Below are positions 1 to 8,112 of a stretch of DNA of 64,000 nucleotides, piece after piece. The number at the start of each line of letters is the position of its first letter. Position 1 is the first letter of the stretch. The stretch is taken from contig JACRKC010000014.1 in the NCBI GenBank assembly GCA_016235555.1, positions 1 through 64,000 on the forward strand, given 5' to 3'. Origin of the DNA: Verrucomicrobiota bacterium (GTDB lineage Bacteria; Verrucomicrobiota; Verrucomicrobiia; Opitutales; Opitutaceae). Under the pieces are notes generated by a model. The model was not told where the DNA came from, did not search any database, and saw only the letters and a program-made list of their open reading frames with translations. A program made the translations under genes and the position numbers.

Positions 1-1
1 C

Positions 2-88
2 GTGAATCCTGAAAAGCGCGTTGGGGTCAACGCGCTCCACCGCAAGGTCACGAATAAACGCGAGTTCAACTACACGGTTCCGGCTTAG
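2..88 (+). CDS. C-terminal end of an unidentified gene (partial at window edge)
   Basis: An open frame runs from the window edge to a TAG at 86-88, giving 28 residues that end in REFNYTVPA. The residue mix (charged and aromatic residues, no low-complexity arginine/proline runs) looks like a real C-terminus and not the usual high-GC shadow frame. The rest of the gene is outside the window, so the family cannot be named. Confidence is low because only 28 codons are visible. Confidence 0.35.
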   Translation: MNPEKRVGVNALHRKVTNKREFNYTVPA

Positions 89-412
89 CCAACGTTGCAG
101 GAGAAGTTCGCGAAACGTGGTAGCCGCCGGGGTAACGAGGCGGGTTGACGCGACTCACCTTGCTCCAGCCTCCTCACTGCCTGCCCTGAGCTGGCCGAAG
201 GGTCGGCTGCTACCGCTGAGTGCCGGCCTCCGGTCCTGCCCATCAAGCGCAAAACCGGGGAGCGGCGGTTTCCAACCGCCGGATGCAGGGCTGCGGCGCT
301 TGCAAAGCGCCGCTCCTGTTTTCAGCGGAGAAAAACCGAGAGGCACTCCGGGCCGGAATTTTTCACGGAGCGGGCTTGTCTGCGGCTGCTCGGGCGCCAG
401 CCTCGCGGGACC
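89..412. other. Gene-free stretch filled with palindromic elements
   Basis: I see no convincing gene here. Around 131-225 there is an imperfect inverted repeat starting GTAGCCGCCGGGGTAACGAG and closing with CGGCTGCTAC (family PE-H, also found at 17068-17143). From about 252 to 345 there are short hairpins such as GAGCGGCGG/CCGCCGG and GGCGCTTGCAAAGCGCC, the same units as the composite PE-F element at 7964-8045 and 13069-13240. Confidence 0.6.
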
Positions 413-1534
413 ATGTGTGCCGCCCGTCCCGAACTCGTCCGCCTGCGTCTTGCGCGCCTGCCCTTGCTGGCGCTCGGGCTTGCCTCGCTCGGCGCCGGCG
501 TGTGGGGCGGGTTGTTGCGGCTGCCGGTTGCCGTGCCAACCCCCGGTCTGGCGGGCGGGTGGTTGCTGTGGCACGGACCGCTGATGGTGTGCTGTTTTCT
601 CGGCACGGTGATCGGGCTCGAGCGCGCCGTGGGGTTGCAGATGTGGTGGCCGTATGGCGCGCCCATCCTGACGGCGGCGGGAGCGCTGGGCTTGATCGGC
701 GGAGCGCCGGGTCCGGCGCCGGTGGTGCTGCTGACTTTGGGGAGCGCCTGGTATGCGGCGGTCGCGTGGCGGATCGTGGGCATTCAGGCCGAGAAGTTCA
801 CCATCATCATGGCCGTCGGCGCGACGGCGTGGACCGCGAGCAATCTGCTCTGGCTCGGCGGGCGGGCGGTTTTCGAACTCGTGCCGTGGTGGGTGGCGTT
901 TCTGGGACTCACGATCATCGGCGAGCGTCTCGATCTGGGACGTTTTCAGAAACGGCCGGCGTGGGCGGTGCCGGTCCTGCTGGTCATCCTCGGCGTGATG
1001 GCCGCGGGCGTGGGCGTGACGCTGGTGCGCCCGGCGGCGGGCGAACGCCTGCTCGGAGCTGGATTGGTCCTGGCGGCGGTCTGGCTGGCGCGCTTCGACA
1101 TCGCGCGCACCACGGTGCGGCACCCCGGGCAGCCGCGGTTCATGGCGGTGTGCCTGCTCGCCGGCTACGTCTGGATGGCGGCGGCGGGCGCGATGCTGGT
1201 CGCGTTTGCGCCGTTGCAGGCGGGCCTCCGCTACGACGCGGCGCTCCACTCGTTCTTCCTCGGCTTCGTGTTTTCCATGATTTTCGGGCACGCCCCGGTG
1301 ATCTTTCCGGCGGTGCTGGTGTTGCCGCCGTTCTTCACGCCGGCCTTTTACGGACACGTGGTGGTGTTGCACGCCGGGCTCGCGCTGCGCGTCGTCGGTG
1401 ACCTTGCCGGTTGGGTGCCCGCCCGCCAGTGGGGTGGGGCGATCGGGGGCGTGGCGCTGGCGCTTTTTCTCGCCAATACGGTGCGCGCGGTCGTGCGCGC
1501 GCTGACCGCGCCGAAGCCCACCGCCAGGAAGTGA
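413..1534 (+). CDS. Polytopic membrane protein, possibly NnrS-like
   Basis: The 373-residue product is almost entirely hydrophobic, with about ten to twelve predicted membrane segments and arginine-rich short loops. Histidines sit inside or next to membrane segments (WHGPLMV near residue 54, HSFFLGFVFSMIFGHAPVIF near 280-299, HVVVLHAGLAL near 312-322), a pattern seen in haem- or metal-binding membrane proteins such as the NnrS family. That assignment is an inference from topology and histidine placement only. The start is the ATG at 413; the frame ends with a TGA before a short GC-rich gap and gmd. Function is unknown; a role in respiration or nitric oxide response would fit NnrS but is not shown. 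Confidence 0.6.
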   Translation: MCAARPELVRLRLARLPLLALGLASLGAGVWGGLLRLPVAVPTPGLAGGWLLWHGPLMVCCFLGTVIGLERAVGLQMWWPYGAPILTAAGALGLIGGAPGPAPVVLLTLGSAWYAAVAWRIVGIQAEKFTIIMAVGATAWTASNLLWLGGRAVFELVPWWVAFLGLTIIGERLDLGRFQKRPAWAVPVLLVILGVMAAGVGVTLVRPAAGERLLGAGLVLAAVWLARFDIARTTVRHPGQPRFMAVCLLAGYVWMAAAGAMLVAFAPLQAGLRYDAALHSFFLGFVFSMIFGHAPVIFPAVLVLPPFFTPAFYGHVVVLHAGLALRVVGDLAGWVPARQWGGAIGGVALALFLANTVRAVVRALTAPKPTARK

Positions 1535-1645
1535 TGGCCGCGCGGCCGCGGTCGAGAATCTCCAAGCCCGGCCGACTTTTTCCAGCCTGCGGACTTGCGC
1601 CGCGTGGAGGCCGACGCGTAACTTGCCCCCTCTCGCCACACCCGT

Positions 1646-2680
1646 ATGAAGAAAGCGCTCATCACCGGCATCACGGGCCAGGACGGCTCGTATCTCGCCG
1701 AGTTCCTGCTCGACCAAGGCTACGAAGTGCATGGCGTCATCCGCCGCGCCTCGACCTTCAACACGAGCCGGATCGACCACCTCTACCGCGACCCGCACGT
1801 GAATGGCGTGCGCCTCTTCCTGCACTACGGCGACCTCGCCGACTCGGTGCAGATGGTGAAGCTGCTTTACAGCCTCCAACCCGACGAAATCTACAACCTC
1901 GCCGCGCAATCGCACGTGCGCGTGTCGTTCGACATCCCGGAATACACCGGCGACGTCGTGGGCGTCGGCGCCGTGCGCATCCTCGAGGCGATCCGCGAAG
2001 CGGGCCTCGTGAAAAAATGTCGCTACTATCAGGCGTCGTCCTCGGAGATGTTCGGCAAGGTGCAGGCCGTGCCGCAGGTGGAGACCACGCCGTTCTGGCC
2101 GCGCTCACCCTACGGTTGCGCCAAGATGTATGCGCACTGGCTCACGGTGAACTACCGCGAGAGCTACAACCTCCACGCGTCGTCCGGCATCCTGTTCAAT
2201 CACGAGAGCCCGCGGCGCGGCGAGACGTTCGTCACGCGCAAGATCACCCGCGCCGCCACGCGCATCAAACTCGGCCTGCAGGACGCGCTCTACATGGGCA
2301 ACCTCGACGCGAAGCGCGACTGGGGCTACGCCAAGGAATACGTCGAGATGATGTGGATGATGCTCCAGCAGGACAAACCCGACGACTACGTGGTCGCGAC
2401 CAACGAGACGCACACGGTCAAGGAATTCATCCAGGAGACCTTCGCGCTGCTCGATCTCGACTGGGAGAAATTCGTGAAATACGACGCCCGCTACGAACGC
2501 CCCGCCGAAGTCGACCTGCTCATCGGCAATCCCGCGAAGGCGAAGCGCCAGCTCGGCTGGGAACCGAAAGTCCGCTTCAGGGAGCTCGTGAAGATCATGA
2601 CCGAGGCCGACCTCGAACTCGCCAAGCGCGAAGCGCAGATCGCGAAACTGCCCGCGCCGTCGAAGGCACCGTTTGCTTGA
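1646..2680 (+). CDS. gmd: GDP-mannose 4,6-dehydratase
   Basis: Converts GDP-D-mannose to GDP-4-keto-6-deoxy-D-mannose, the first step to GDP-L-fucose. The 344-residue protein opens with the Rossmann NADP-binding motif [10 protein letters not shown], followed by the family signature [14 protein letters not shown]. It has the catalytic serine region ASSSEMFGK near 131-139, the Tyr/Lys pair in [12 protein letters not shown], and [16 protein letters not shown] near 188-203, all diagnostic of Gmd within the extended SDR superfamily. It is a little shorter than the E. coli enzyme (373). The fcl gene follows in the same direction after an 88-base gap, so the two probably supply GDP-L-fucose for surface polysaccharide or glycoprotein. 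Confidence 0.96.
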   Translation: MKKALITGITGQDGSYLAEFLLDQGYEVHGVIRRASTFNTSRIDHLYRDPHVNGVRLFLHYGDLADSVQMVKLLYSLQPDEIYNLAAQSHVRVSFDIPEYTGDVVGVGAVRILEAIREAGLVKKCRYYQASSSEMFGKVQAVPQVETTPFWPRSPYGCAKMYAHWLTVNYRESYNLHASSGILFNHESPRRGETFVTRKITRAATRIKLGLQDALYMGNLDAKRDWGYAKEYVEMMWMMLQQDKPDDYVVATNETHTVKEFIQETFALLDLDWEKFVKYDARYERPAEVDLLIGNPAKAKRQLGWEPKVRFRELVKIMTEADLELAKREAQIAKLPAPSKAPFA

Positions 2681-2693
2681 ACCACTGAACATT

Positions 2694-2764
2694 CACCACG
2701 AAACACACCAAACCCACGAAAGCGGGAGGTTTTCCTTTCGTGTCGTTCGTGTGGTTCGTGGTTA
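2694..2764. repeat. Palindromic element PE-E between gmd and fcl
   Basis: The gap between gmd and fcl is almost completely an inverted repeat: the left arm reads ACCACGAAACACACC and continues with CCACGAAAG, the right arm reads CTTTCGTG and ends GTGTGGTTCGTGGTTAA. The end of the right arm is the immediate leader of fcl. A related element lies at 16565-16630. Confidence 0.8.
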
Positions 2765-2768
2765 ACCC

Positions 2769-3707
2769 ATGAAACTCTTCATCGCTGGACACCAAGGCAT
2801 GGTCGGCGCCGCGCTCGTGCGGCGGTTTCAGCGCGAACCCGGTGTGGCGCTCGTGCTGCGCTCGCGTCGCGATGGTCTCGACCTCACGAATCAGGCGGCC
2901 GTGGCGGACTTCTACGCCACCGAGAAGCCCGACGTTGCGATCATCGCCGCGGCGAAGGTCGGCGGCATCCACGCCAACAACACCTACCCCGCGGAGTTCA
3001 TCTACGAGAATCTCGTCATCGCCGCGAACTGCATCCACGGAGCCTACGCCGCCGGTGTGAAACGCCTCCTCTTCCTTGGCAGCTCGTGCATCTACCCCAA
3101 GCTCGCGCCGCAGCCGATGCCCGAGGAGTGTCTCCTCACGAGTGCTCTCGAGCCCACCAACGAAGCCTACGCCATCGCGAAGATCGCCGGCCTGAAGCTC
3201 GCGCAATTCTACCGGAAGCAATACGGTGTGTGCTACCACTCCGCCATGCCGACGAACCTCTACGGCCCCGGCGACAACTACCACCCGCAGAACTCGCACG
3301 TGCTGCCCGCGCTCCTCCGGCGCTTCGACGAGGCGCGCGAAAAGAATCTCCCCGAAGTCACCGCGTGGGGCACCGGCTCACCGAAGCGCGAATTCCTGCA
3401 CGTCGACGATCTCGCCGACGCCTGCGCCTTCCTGCTCCACCTCACCAACCCGCCCGACCTCATCAACGTCGGCACCGGCACCGACGTGACGATCCGCGAG
3501 CTCACTGAACTCGTCGCGAGCGTCGTCGGCTACCGCGGCAAGATCGCCTGGGATGCCTCGAAACCCGACGGCACCCCGCGCAAACTCATGGACGTCTCCC
3601 GTCTCGCTGCCCTCGGCTGGCGCGCGAAGCTCGCGTTGCGTCAAGGCGTCGAGCAGACCTACGCGTCGTTCCTCGCGGAAAAAGCGGCGGGCGTGTTACG
3701 CGGTTGA
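2769..3707 (+). CDS. fcl: GDP-L-fucose synthase (epimerase/reductase)
   Basis: Performs the 3,5-epimerisation and NADPH reduction of GDP-4-keto-6-deoxymannose to GDP-L-fucose, completing the route begun by gmd. The 312-residue protein matches the family length. It begins with [15 protein letters not shown] (nucleotide binding), carries [18 protein letters not shown] near 59-76, the catalytic LGSSCIYPK near 103-111 and the Tyr/Lys pair in [11 protein letters not shown] near 134-144, followed by [19 protein letters not shown]. It is also known as wcaG. The start is the ATG at 2769, directly after the PE-E palindrome. Confidence 0.96.
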   Translation: MKLFIAGHQGMVGAALVRRFQREPGVALVLRSRRDGLDLTNQAAVADFYATEKPDVAIIAAAKVGGIHANNTYPAEFIYENLVIAANCIHGAYAAGVKRLLFLGSSCIYPKLAPQPMPEECLLTSALEPTNEAYAIAKIAGLKLAQFYRKQYGVCYHSAMPTNLYGPGDNYHPQNSHVLPALLRRFDEAREKNLPEVTAWGTGSPKREFLHVDDLADACAFLLHLTNPPDLINVGTGTDVTIRELTELVASVVGYRGKIAWDASKPDGTPRKLMDVSRLAALGWRAKLALRQGVEQTYASFLAEKAAGVLRG

Positions 3708-3716
3708 TGATGCGTT

Positions 3717-3791
3717 GTAGGGCGGGGTCGCCGAACCCCGCCGTTTCGTTTCCTGCGACGGACTCGGCGGGGTGCGGCGACCCCGCCCTAC
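3717..3791. repeat. Palindromic element PE-G between convergent genes
   Basis: A near-perfect inverted repeat of about 27-base arms: GTAGGGCGGGGTCGCCGAAC on the left and the complement of GTAGGGCGGGGTCGCCGCAC on the right, with one mismatch. It lies between the ends of fcl and the convergent nuclease gene and may act as a bidirectional terminator. The terminal GTAG on the minus strand supplies the TAG stop codon of the nuclease gene at 3790-3788. Confidence 0.85.
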
Positions 3792-4816
3792 AGCAAGTCC
3801 GGTTGCCAGTCGCCGAAGTCCGCGGCGTCTTTGCGCACGGCGTGGCCGTTTTCGAGCAGGGCGTTGTTCAGAAAAACCTCGCCCCCGGCCTGCGCGAGAA
3901 ACACGTCCGCGAGGTAGCGATCGTATTTGTCGGGCTTCGTCGTGTGGATGACGAGCGCGGTCGCGTTTGCGACGAGCCCGTCGACGAACCGCTTCGCCGC
4001 CTTGCCCTCGGGCGTGCCGATTTCCGGGCAATCGAGCCCGCGCAGCCGGAGCTTCTGCTCCAGGAACACCCCGGGCGAGAGCTCGAGCGCGACCGCGAGC
4101 GTGTCGCCATCGACCACGCGCACGAGCTGCGCGGCATAGGTAAAGAGCTCGTCCTTCGTCGCGCCCGCCGCAGCGCGCAGCGATTCGTCACGGGCGATCT
4201 GCACGATGTCGCCCGCCGCAAACCGTTCCGCCTGTTCCGCCTTGAGCGGCCAGTAGTGACGGAAGCCGAGGTCGACCGACCGGCCGACGGTCTTCTCGAC
4301 GATGCGGTGCAGCCCCGGCGTGCCGCGCGCCGGCTCCAGCCGCGCAGGGGTTTCACCGCGTGTGGCGGGGGCGGGCTCGACCGCTCCGGCGGGCGCCAGC
4401 TCGCGAATCCGCGCGACCAGCCGGGCCACGGGCCACCCCTGGCGATTGGCTTCGGTGGCGAGGGCGCGCTGCTGCCTGGTATCCGCGAGAGGCAGGAGTT
4501 CGCGAAAGTGGGCCCAGCTCAATTGTCGCCACGTGGCGACAATCGGGAAGGCGCGAAAAAACTGCACGCAGCGGAGCAGGACGCTCCGGTGGACTTTTAC
4601 ATCGGCCGCCAGCTTCGGGATGGTTTTGGCGCCGTAGTCCGCGCGCTCCTTGAAGAGCAGCACGTGCTCATGGATCAGCCGGCCGGTTTCATGGTAGGTG
4701 CGGACGCGGGCGAGGTCGGCCGCCTGCTGTCCGCGAATGATCGTCCGCTCCACGGCGCGCCGCAGCTCGGCATAGGTGCGCGGAACGTCTGCGAGGGTGG
4801 GGGAACGCTCGGCCAT
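3788..4816 (-). CDS. DUF1016 N-terminal domain fused to a thermonuclease (SNase) domain
   Basis: The 342-residue protein has two recognisable parts. The N-terminal 140 residues resemble the DUF1016/YhcG N-terminal domain (ARVRTYHETGRLIHEH, then WRQLSWAHFRELLPLAD), normally joined to a PD-(D/E)XK nuclease. The C-terminal 109 residues are a staphylococcal-nuclease fold: VVDGDT near 234, RLRGLDCPE near 257-265 and DKYDRYLADVF near 297-307, so the calcium-binding aspartates, the catalytic glutamate and both arginines of the SNase family are all present. No signal peptide is seen, so it probably acts inside the cell on DNA or RNA. I chose the ATG at 4816; an upstream extension of the frame runs through palindromic repeat sequence and is implausible. 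Biological role unknown. Confidence 0.8.
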   Translation of the reverse strand: MAERSPTLADVPRTYAELRRAVERTIIRGQQAADLARVRTYHETGRLIHEHVLLFKERADYGAKTIPKLAADVKVHRSVLLRCVQFFRAFPIVATWRQLSWAHFRELLPLADTRQQRALATEANRQGWPVARLVARIRELAPAGAVEPAPATRGETPARLEPARGTPGLHRIVEKTVGRSVDLGFRHYWPLKAEQAERFAAGDIVQIARDESLRAAAGATKDELFTYAAQLVRVVDGDTLAVALELSPGVFLEQKLRLRGLDCPEIGTPEGKAAKRFVDGLVANATALVIHTTKPDKYDRYLADVFLAQAGGEVFLNNALLENGHAVRKDAADFGDWQPDLL

Positions 4817-5147
4817 GGGCGGCGGGACGCGAACGTTGAAACCGCGAATCAGCCGGTTGTCGCGGAAAAACGCGGGGGCTGACTTCTTCCACGAACAGCC
4901 GACCCACGGGCAGGTTGATCGGGCCGACGACCACGAGCCGACCGCCGTTCTTGCCGTGGAAGAAGCCGGGCGCATCTCACTTTCTGGACACGCCTCAAAC
5001 CCACGGGCTGGAAAGCCCGTGCCACGAGGCATGGGCTTTCCAGCCCATGTCAGGGTGTCCAGAAAAAGTGAGATGGGCCCGCGGCAAGCTCGCTCCTGTT
5101 TTCCCGCTTGCACCGCGCCGCGCACTTTGCGGCTATGACCGTTCACC
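4817..5147. repeat. Intergenic palindromic element PE-F variant between the nuclease gene and prfB
   Basis: No gene seen. From 4971 to 5087 there is an inverted repeat: outer arms GCGCATCTCACTTTCTGGAC and its near-complement GTCCAGAAAAAGTGAGATG enclose two inner hairpins built on GGGCTGGAAAGCCC and GGGCTTTCCAGCCC. The outer arm AAAGTGAGATGCGCCC also ends the elements at 8045 and 13069-13240. Being between divergently transcribed genes, this stretch must also hold both promoters, but I cannot point to clear -35/-10 boxes. Confidence 0.75.
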
Positions 5148-6291
5148 ATGATCGCTCCCGAGACCTTCAATCACATCGAGAACATCAAGAAGCGCGCCGG
5201 CCACTTGTGGAGGTTTCTTTGACTGCGAACAAAAACAGCGCGAGATCGAGGCGATGGAGGCCGAGATGGGCGCGCCCACGTTCTGGGACAACTCGGAGCG
5301 CGCGCAGAAGCACATCGGCAAGCTCAACGGTCTGAAAAAATCCGTCCTGCCGGTCGTCGCGTTTCAGAAGAAGGTCGACGACATCGGCGTGATGGTGGAG
5401 CTCGTCGAGGCGGCCTCGCCGGCCGAGCGCGAGATGTATGCCGCGGAACTGGATTCGACCGTCGCCGCGATGGTCACCGAACTCGACGCGCTTGAGATCG
5501 CGTCCTTCCTCAACGGCCCGTTCGATCGCAACAACGCCATCTTTTCCATCCAGGCCGGCGCGGGCGGCACGGAGTCGAACGACTGGGCGGACATGCTGTT
5601 CCGCATGTATTCGCGCTGGGCGGAGCGGCGCGGCTTCACCTTCGAGCTGCAGGACGTGCAGGCGGGCGATCAGGCGGGCATCAGCAAGGCCACCGTCATC
5701 ATCAAGGGCGAAAACGCCTACGGTTACGCCAAGGCCGAGCGCGGCGTGCATCGTTTGGTGCGCATCTCGCCGTTCGATGCGAACAAGCGCCGCCACACCT
5801 CATTCTGCGCGGTCGACGTGATCGCCGAGGTCAACGACGAGATCGAGGTCGATATTCCGGAGGGAGAAATCCGCGTCGATGTCTACCGCTCTTCAGGCAA
5901 AGGTGGTCAGGGCGTCAACACCACGGACTCCGCCGTGCGCATCACGCACCTGCCGTCGGGCATCGTGGTGGTGTGCCAGAACGAACGTTCGCAAATCAAG
6001 AACCGCGCCAGCGCGATGAGCGTGCTCAAGGCGCGCCTCTACGAAAAGAAGCAGGACGAGCAGCGCGCCGAGATGGACAAGTTCTACGGCGAGAAGGGCG
6101 AGATCGGGTGGGGGAGCCAGATTCGCAGCTACGTGCTCCAGCCCTACCAGATGGTGAAGGACCTGCGCACCGGCATCTCCACGAGCGACACGCAGGGCGT
6201 GCTCGACGGCGACCTCGACCGCTTCGTCAACGCCTGGTTGCGCGCCGGCTCGCCGCGGCATCGCAACAAGGAGATCCAGATGGAGGAGTAG
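5148..6291 (+). CDS. prfB: Peptide chain release factor 2, made by programmed +1 frameshift
   Basis: Recognises UGA and UAA and releases the nascent peptide. The short first frame starts at ATG 5148 and stops at TGA 5220-5222 after 24 codons; the reading frame resumes at 5221 and runs to 6291, giving 380 residues in all. The shift site TGGAGGTTTCTTTGAC has the Shine-Dalgarno-like AGG upstream of CTT TGA C, the classic arrangement by which low RF2 levels promote the shift (autoregulation known from the family). The protein carries SPF in RISPFDAN (RF2 stop-codon specificity) and the catalytic GGQ in [14 protein letters not shown]. The frame ends with TAG. Confidence 0.95.
5211..5223 (+). promoter_or_regulatory. 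prfB programmed +1 frameshift site
   Basis: AGG TTT CTT TGA C: the ribosome slips from CTT onto TTT, skipping T at 5220, and continues with GAC TGC. The TGA is the codon read by RF2 itself. The sequence is the well-known bacterial prfB slippery site with a near Shine-Dalgarno AGG three bases before CTT. Confidence 0.93.
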
Positions 6292-6296
6292 CAGGG

Positions 6297-6381
6297 AAAG
6301 GCCGAAAAACTGAACGACTGCAGGGCTGGATTTTCGCTGCGTTGCTTGCTTCAGCTCTTCAGTCGTTCAGCCTTTCAGCCC
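6297..6381. repeat. Palindromic element PE-K between prfB and the ATP-grasp-like gene
   Basis: Left arm AAGGCCGAAAAACTGAACGA continuing CTG, right arm CAGTCGTTCAGCCTTTCAG. The arms pair with a short asymmetry (AAAA inserted on the left). It fills nearly the whole gap and ends ten bases before the ATG at 6391. Confidence 0.75.
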
Positions 6382-6390
6382 TTGCCCGCC

Positions 6391-7863
6391 ATGCCTGAAC
6401 TCTCCTTCGAACGCATCAAGTCTGTCTTGGCGGGCCAGCCGCTCTTCGAAGACAAGACGTGGCAGCTCTCGCCCGACGCGTGGCCGCTGACGCCCGAACA
6501 GGTCGCGCAACTGGAGGCCATCGGCACCGCTTGCCTCGAATTTCACCAGGCGCTGGAGACGCTCTACCTGCGTTCCGCCGCGGGTAAAAACCTCCTCCGC
6601 AACAAACCGCTGCTGGCCCCGTGGGTCGCCGACTACCTCGACCGCGGCAAGCCGCCCGCGCTCATCGCCCACGCGCGCGAGGCGAAAAACCGCGGCGCGT
6701 TTCCGACGGTGTTGCGGCCGGACCTCCTGCTCACCGACGAAGGTTTCGTGCTCACGGAACTCGATTCGGTGCCGGGCGGCATCGGCCTCACGGCGTTTTT
6801 GAACCGGCTGTATGCCGGGGGCGCGACCGCCCCCGGTCGCAACTCGCCGGAAGCGACCGAGGGCGGTCGCGCTCCGAGCGACGTGCTCGGCGCGGGCGAC
6901 GCGATGGTCCGGAATTTCCACGCCTCGCTCGCGTCGCTCCGCCCGGGCGCGCGCAACCCGCTCATCGCGCTCGTCGTGAGCGACGAGGCCGCGACCTACC
7001 GGCCCGAGATGCAGTGGCTCGCGCTGCAACTCCAGATGCAGGGCAAGCGGGTGTTCTGCCTCCGCCCCGAGGACATCTTTCCCCTCGAGAACGCGCTGTT
7101 CTTCGACGTCGAGGGCAACCCGGAGAAAATCGATGTGCTTTACCGTTTCTTCGAGCTGTTCGATCTCGAGAACATCCGCACCCAGCGATTCATCTTCGAA
7201 TCGTGGGCCGCGGGTGAGGTCGCGATCGCGCCGCCGATGCGGCCGTTCCAGGAGGAGAAGCTCACGCTCGCGCTCTTCCATCACCACCTGTTGCAGGATT
7301 TCTGGGCCGAGGCGCTGAGCGGAAAGTCCCTGAAACTCCTCCGCGCGCTCATTCCGCCCTCGTGGATCATGGACCCCGCGCCACTGCCGCCGGGCGCCGT
7401 GCTCGACGGTCCGCGAGCCGCCGGCCGCGCCCTCAACGACTGGCGCGACCTCGTCGGCGCGTCGCAGAAAGAACGCGACCTGATCATCAAGATCAGCGGC
7501 TACCACGAGACGGCGTGGGGCGCGCGCAGCGTGGTGCTCGGCAGCGATTGCTCGCGCGAGGAGTGGCAGGCGGGCGTCGAGCGCGCGATCGGGCTCGCGG
7601 CGACGAATCTGCACGTGCTGCAGGCCTACCGGAAACCGCGGCGCGTCCGCCACGTGGTCTACGACCGGAATCCGTCGCCGATGCCGCGGGAGGTCGACGG
7701 CCGGTTGCGGTTGTGTCCGTATTATTTCACCCTCGACGGCCGGGCGCGGCTCTCGGGCGCGCTCGCGACGTTCTGCCCGCCCGACAAAAAAATCATCCAC
7801 GGCATGGAGGACGCCGCCTTGCTTCCGTGTGTGGTGAAGGGGGACGAGGGAACGAGGGAATGA
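6391..7863 (+). CDS. ATP-grasp-like protein, uncharacterised
   Basis: The 490-residue protein has features of the glutathionylspermidine-synthase-like / circularly permuted ATP-grasp proteins: RPDLLLTDEGFVLTELDSVP near 109-128 (acidic metal-binding strand), a central domain with LIALVVSDEAATYRPE, then KISGYHETAWGARSVVLGS near 366-384 and a C-terminal RLRLCPYYF segment. The family call is an inference from motif style; substrate unknown, presumably cytoplasmic peptide or amide ligation. I chose ATG 6391 because upstream codons lie in the PE-K repeat. A 58-bp palindrome (6818-6875) lies in frame, encoding about residues 143-162. The last codons and TGA lie in the arm of another repeat (GAGGGAATGAGGGAA), so the native C-terminus may have been altered. 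Confidence 0.6.
   Translation: MPELSFERIKSVLAGQPLFEDKTWQLSPDAWPLTPEQVAQLEAIGTACLEFHQALETLYLRSAAGKNLLRNKPLLAPWVADYLDRGKPPALIAHAREAKNRGAFPTVLRPDLLLTDEGFVLTELDSVPGGIGLTAFLNRLYAGGATAPGRNSPEATEGGRAPSDVLGAGDAMVRNFHASLASLRPGARNPLIALVVSDEAATYRPEMQWLALQLQMQGKRVFCLRPEDIFPLENALFFDVEGNPEKIDVLYRFFELFDLENIRTQRFIFESWAAGEVAIAPPMRPFQEEKLTLALFHHHLLQDFWAEALSGKSLKLLRALIPPSWIMDPAPLPPGAVLDGPRAAGRALNDWRDLVGASQKERDLIIKISGYHETAWGARSVVLGSDCSREEWQAGVERAIGLAATNLHVLQAYRKPRRVRHVVYDRNPSPMPREVDGRLRLCPYYFTLDGRARLSGALATFCPPDKKIIHGMEDAALLPCVVKGDEGTRE
6818..6875. repeat. Palindromic element PE-J inside the ATP-grasp-like coding sequence
   Basis: Arms of 23 bases (6818-6840 and 6853-6875) pair with two mismatches around a 12-base loop. 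The frame stays open through it and adds a glycine/alanine/proline-rich segment (AGGATAPGRNSPEATEGGRA) between the LNRLY helix and SDVLGAGDAMV. Confidence 0.85.
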
Positions 7864-8080
7864 GGGAAAAGGGCGGCCGAAGATCGGGAACGCGCGCGGT
7901 TTTTCCAGCGCCCGCCCCGCACTCCCGCACTCGGGCGCAGATCAGTTTCTGGCAGTCCGGAGAGAGCGAAGGAGCGGTGGTTTTCAGCCGCCGGACTTGG
8001 GCGCTGGGAGACGCGCCCCTCCGCAGTGCAAGAAAGTGAGATGCGCCCGCCGCACTCCCTTCATCCCTTACTCCCTTGCT
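7844..8080. repeat. Nested palindromic elements downstream of the ATP-grasp-like gene
   Basis: An outer pair GAGGGAACGAGGGAATGAGG (7848-7867) and ACTCCCTTCATCCCTTACTC (8053-8072) encloses a PE-F composite at 7964-8045 that contains GCGGTGGTTTTCAGCCGCC, GGGCGCTGGGAGACGCGCCC and the tail AAGTGAGATGCGCCC. No gene is seen between 7864 and 8112. The left outer arm overlaps the end and stop codon of the preceding gene. Confidence 0.75.
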
Positions 8081-8112
8081 CCGCGTGAGCCTTTTGTCCT
8101 TAAACGAAACCC

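Noticed and set aside
155-1915. A 586-codon minus-strand frame across the membrane protein gene and the start of gmd
   Set aside because: It crosses two well-supported plus-strand genes and has shadow-frame composition (histidine/arginine/proline-rich).
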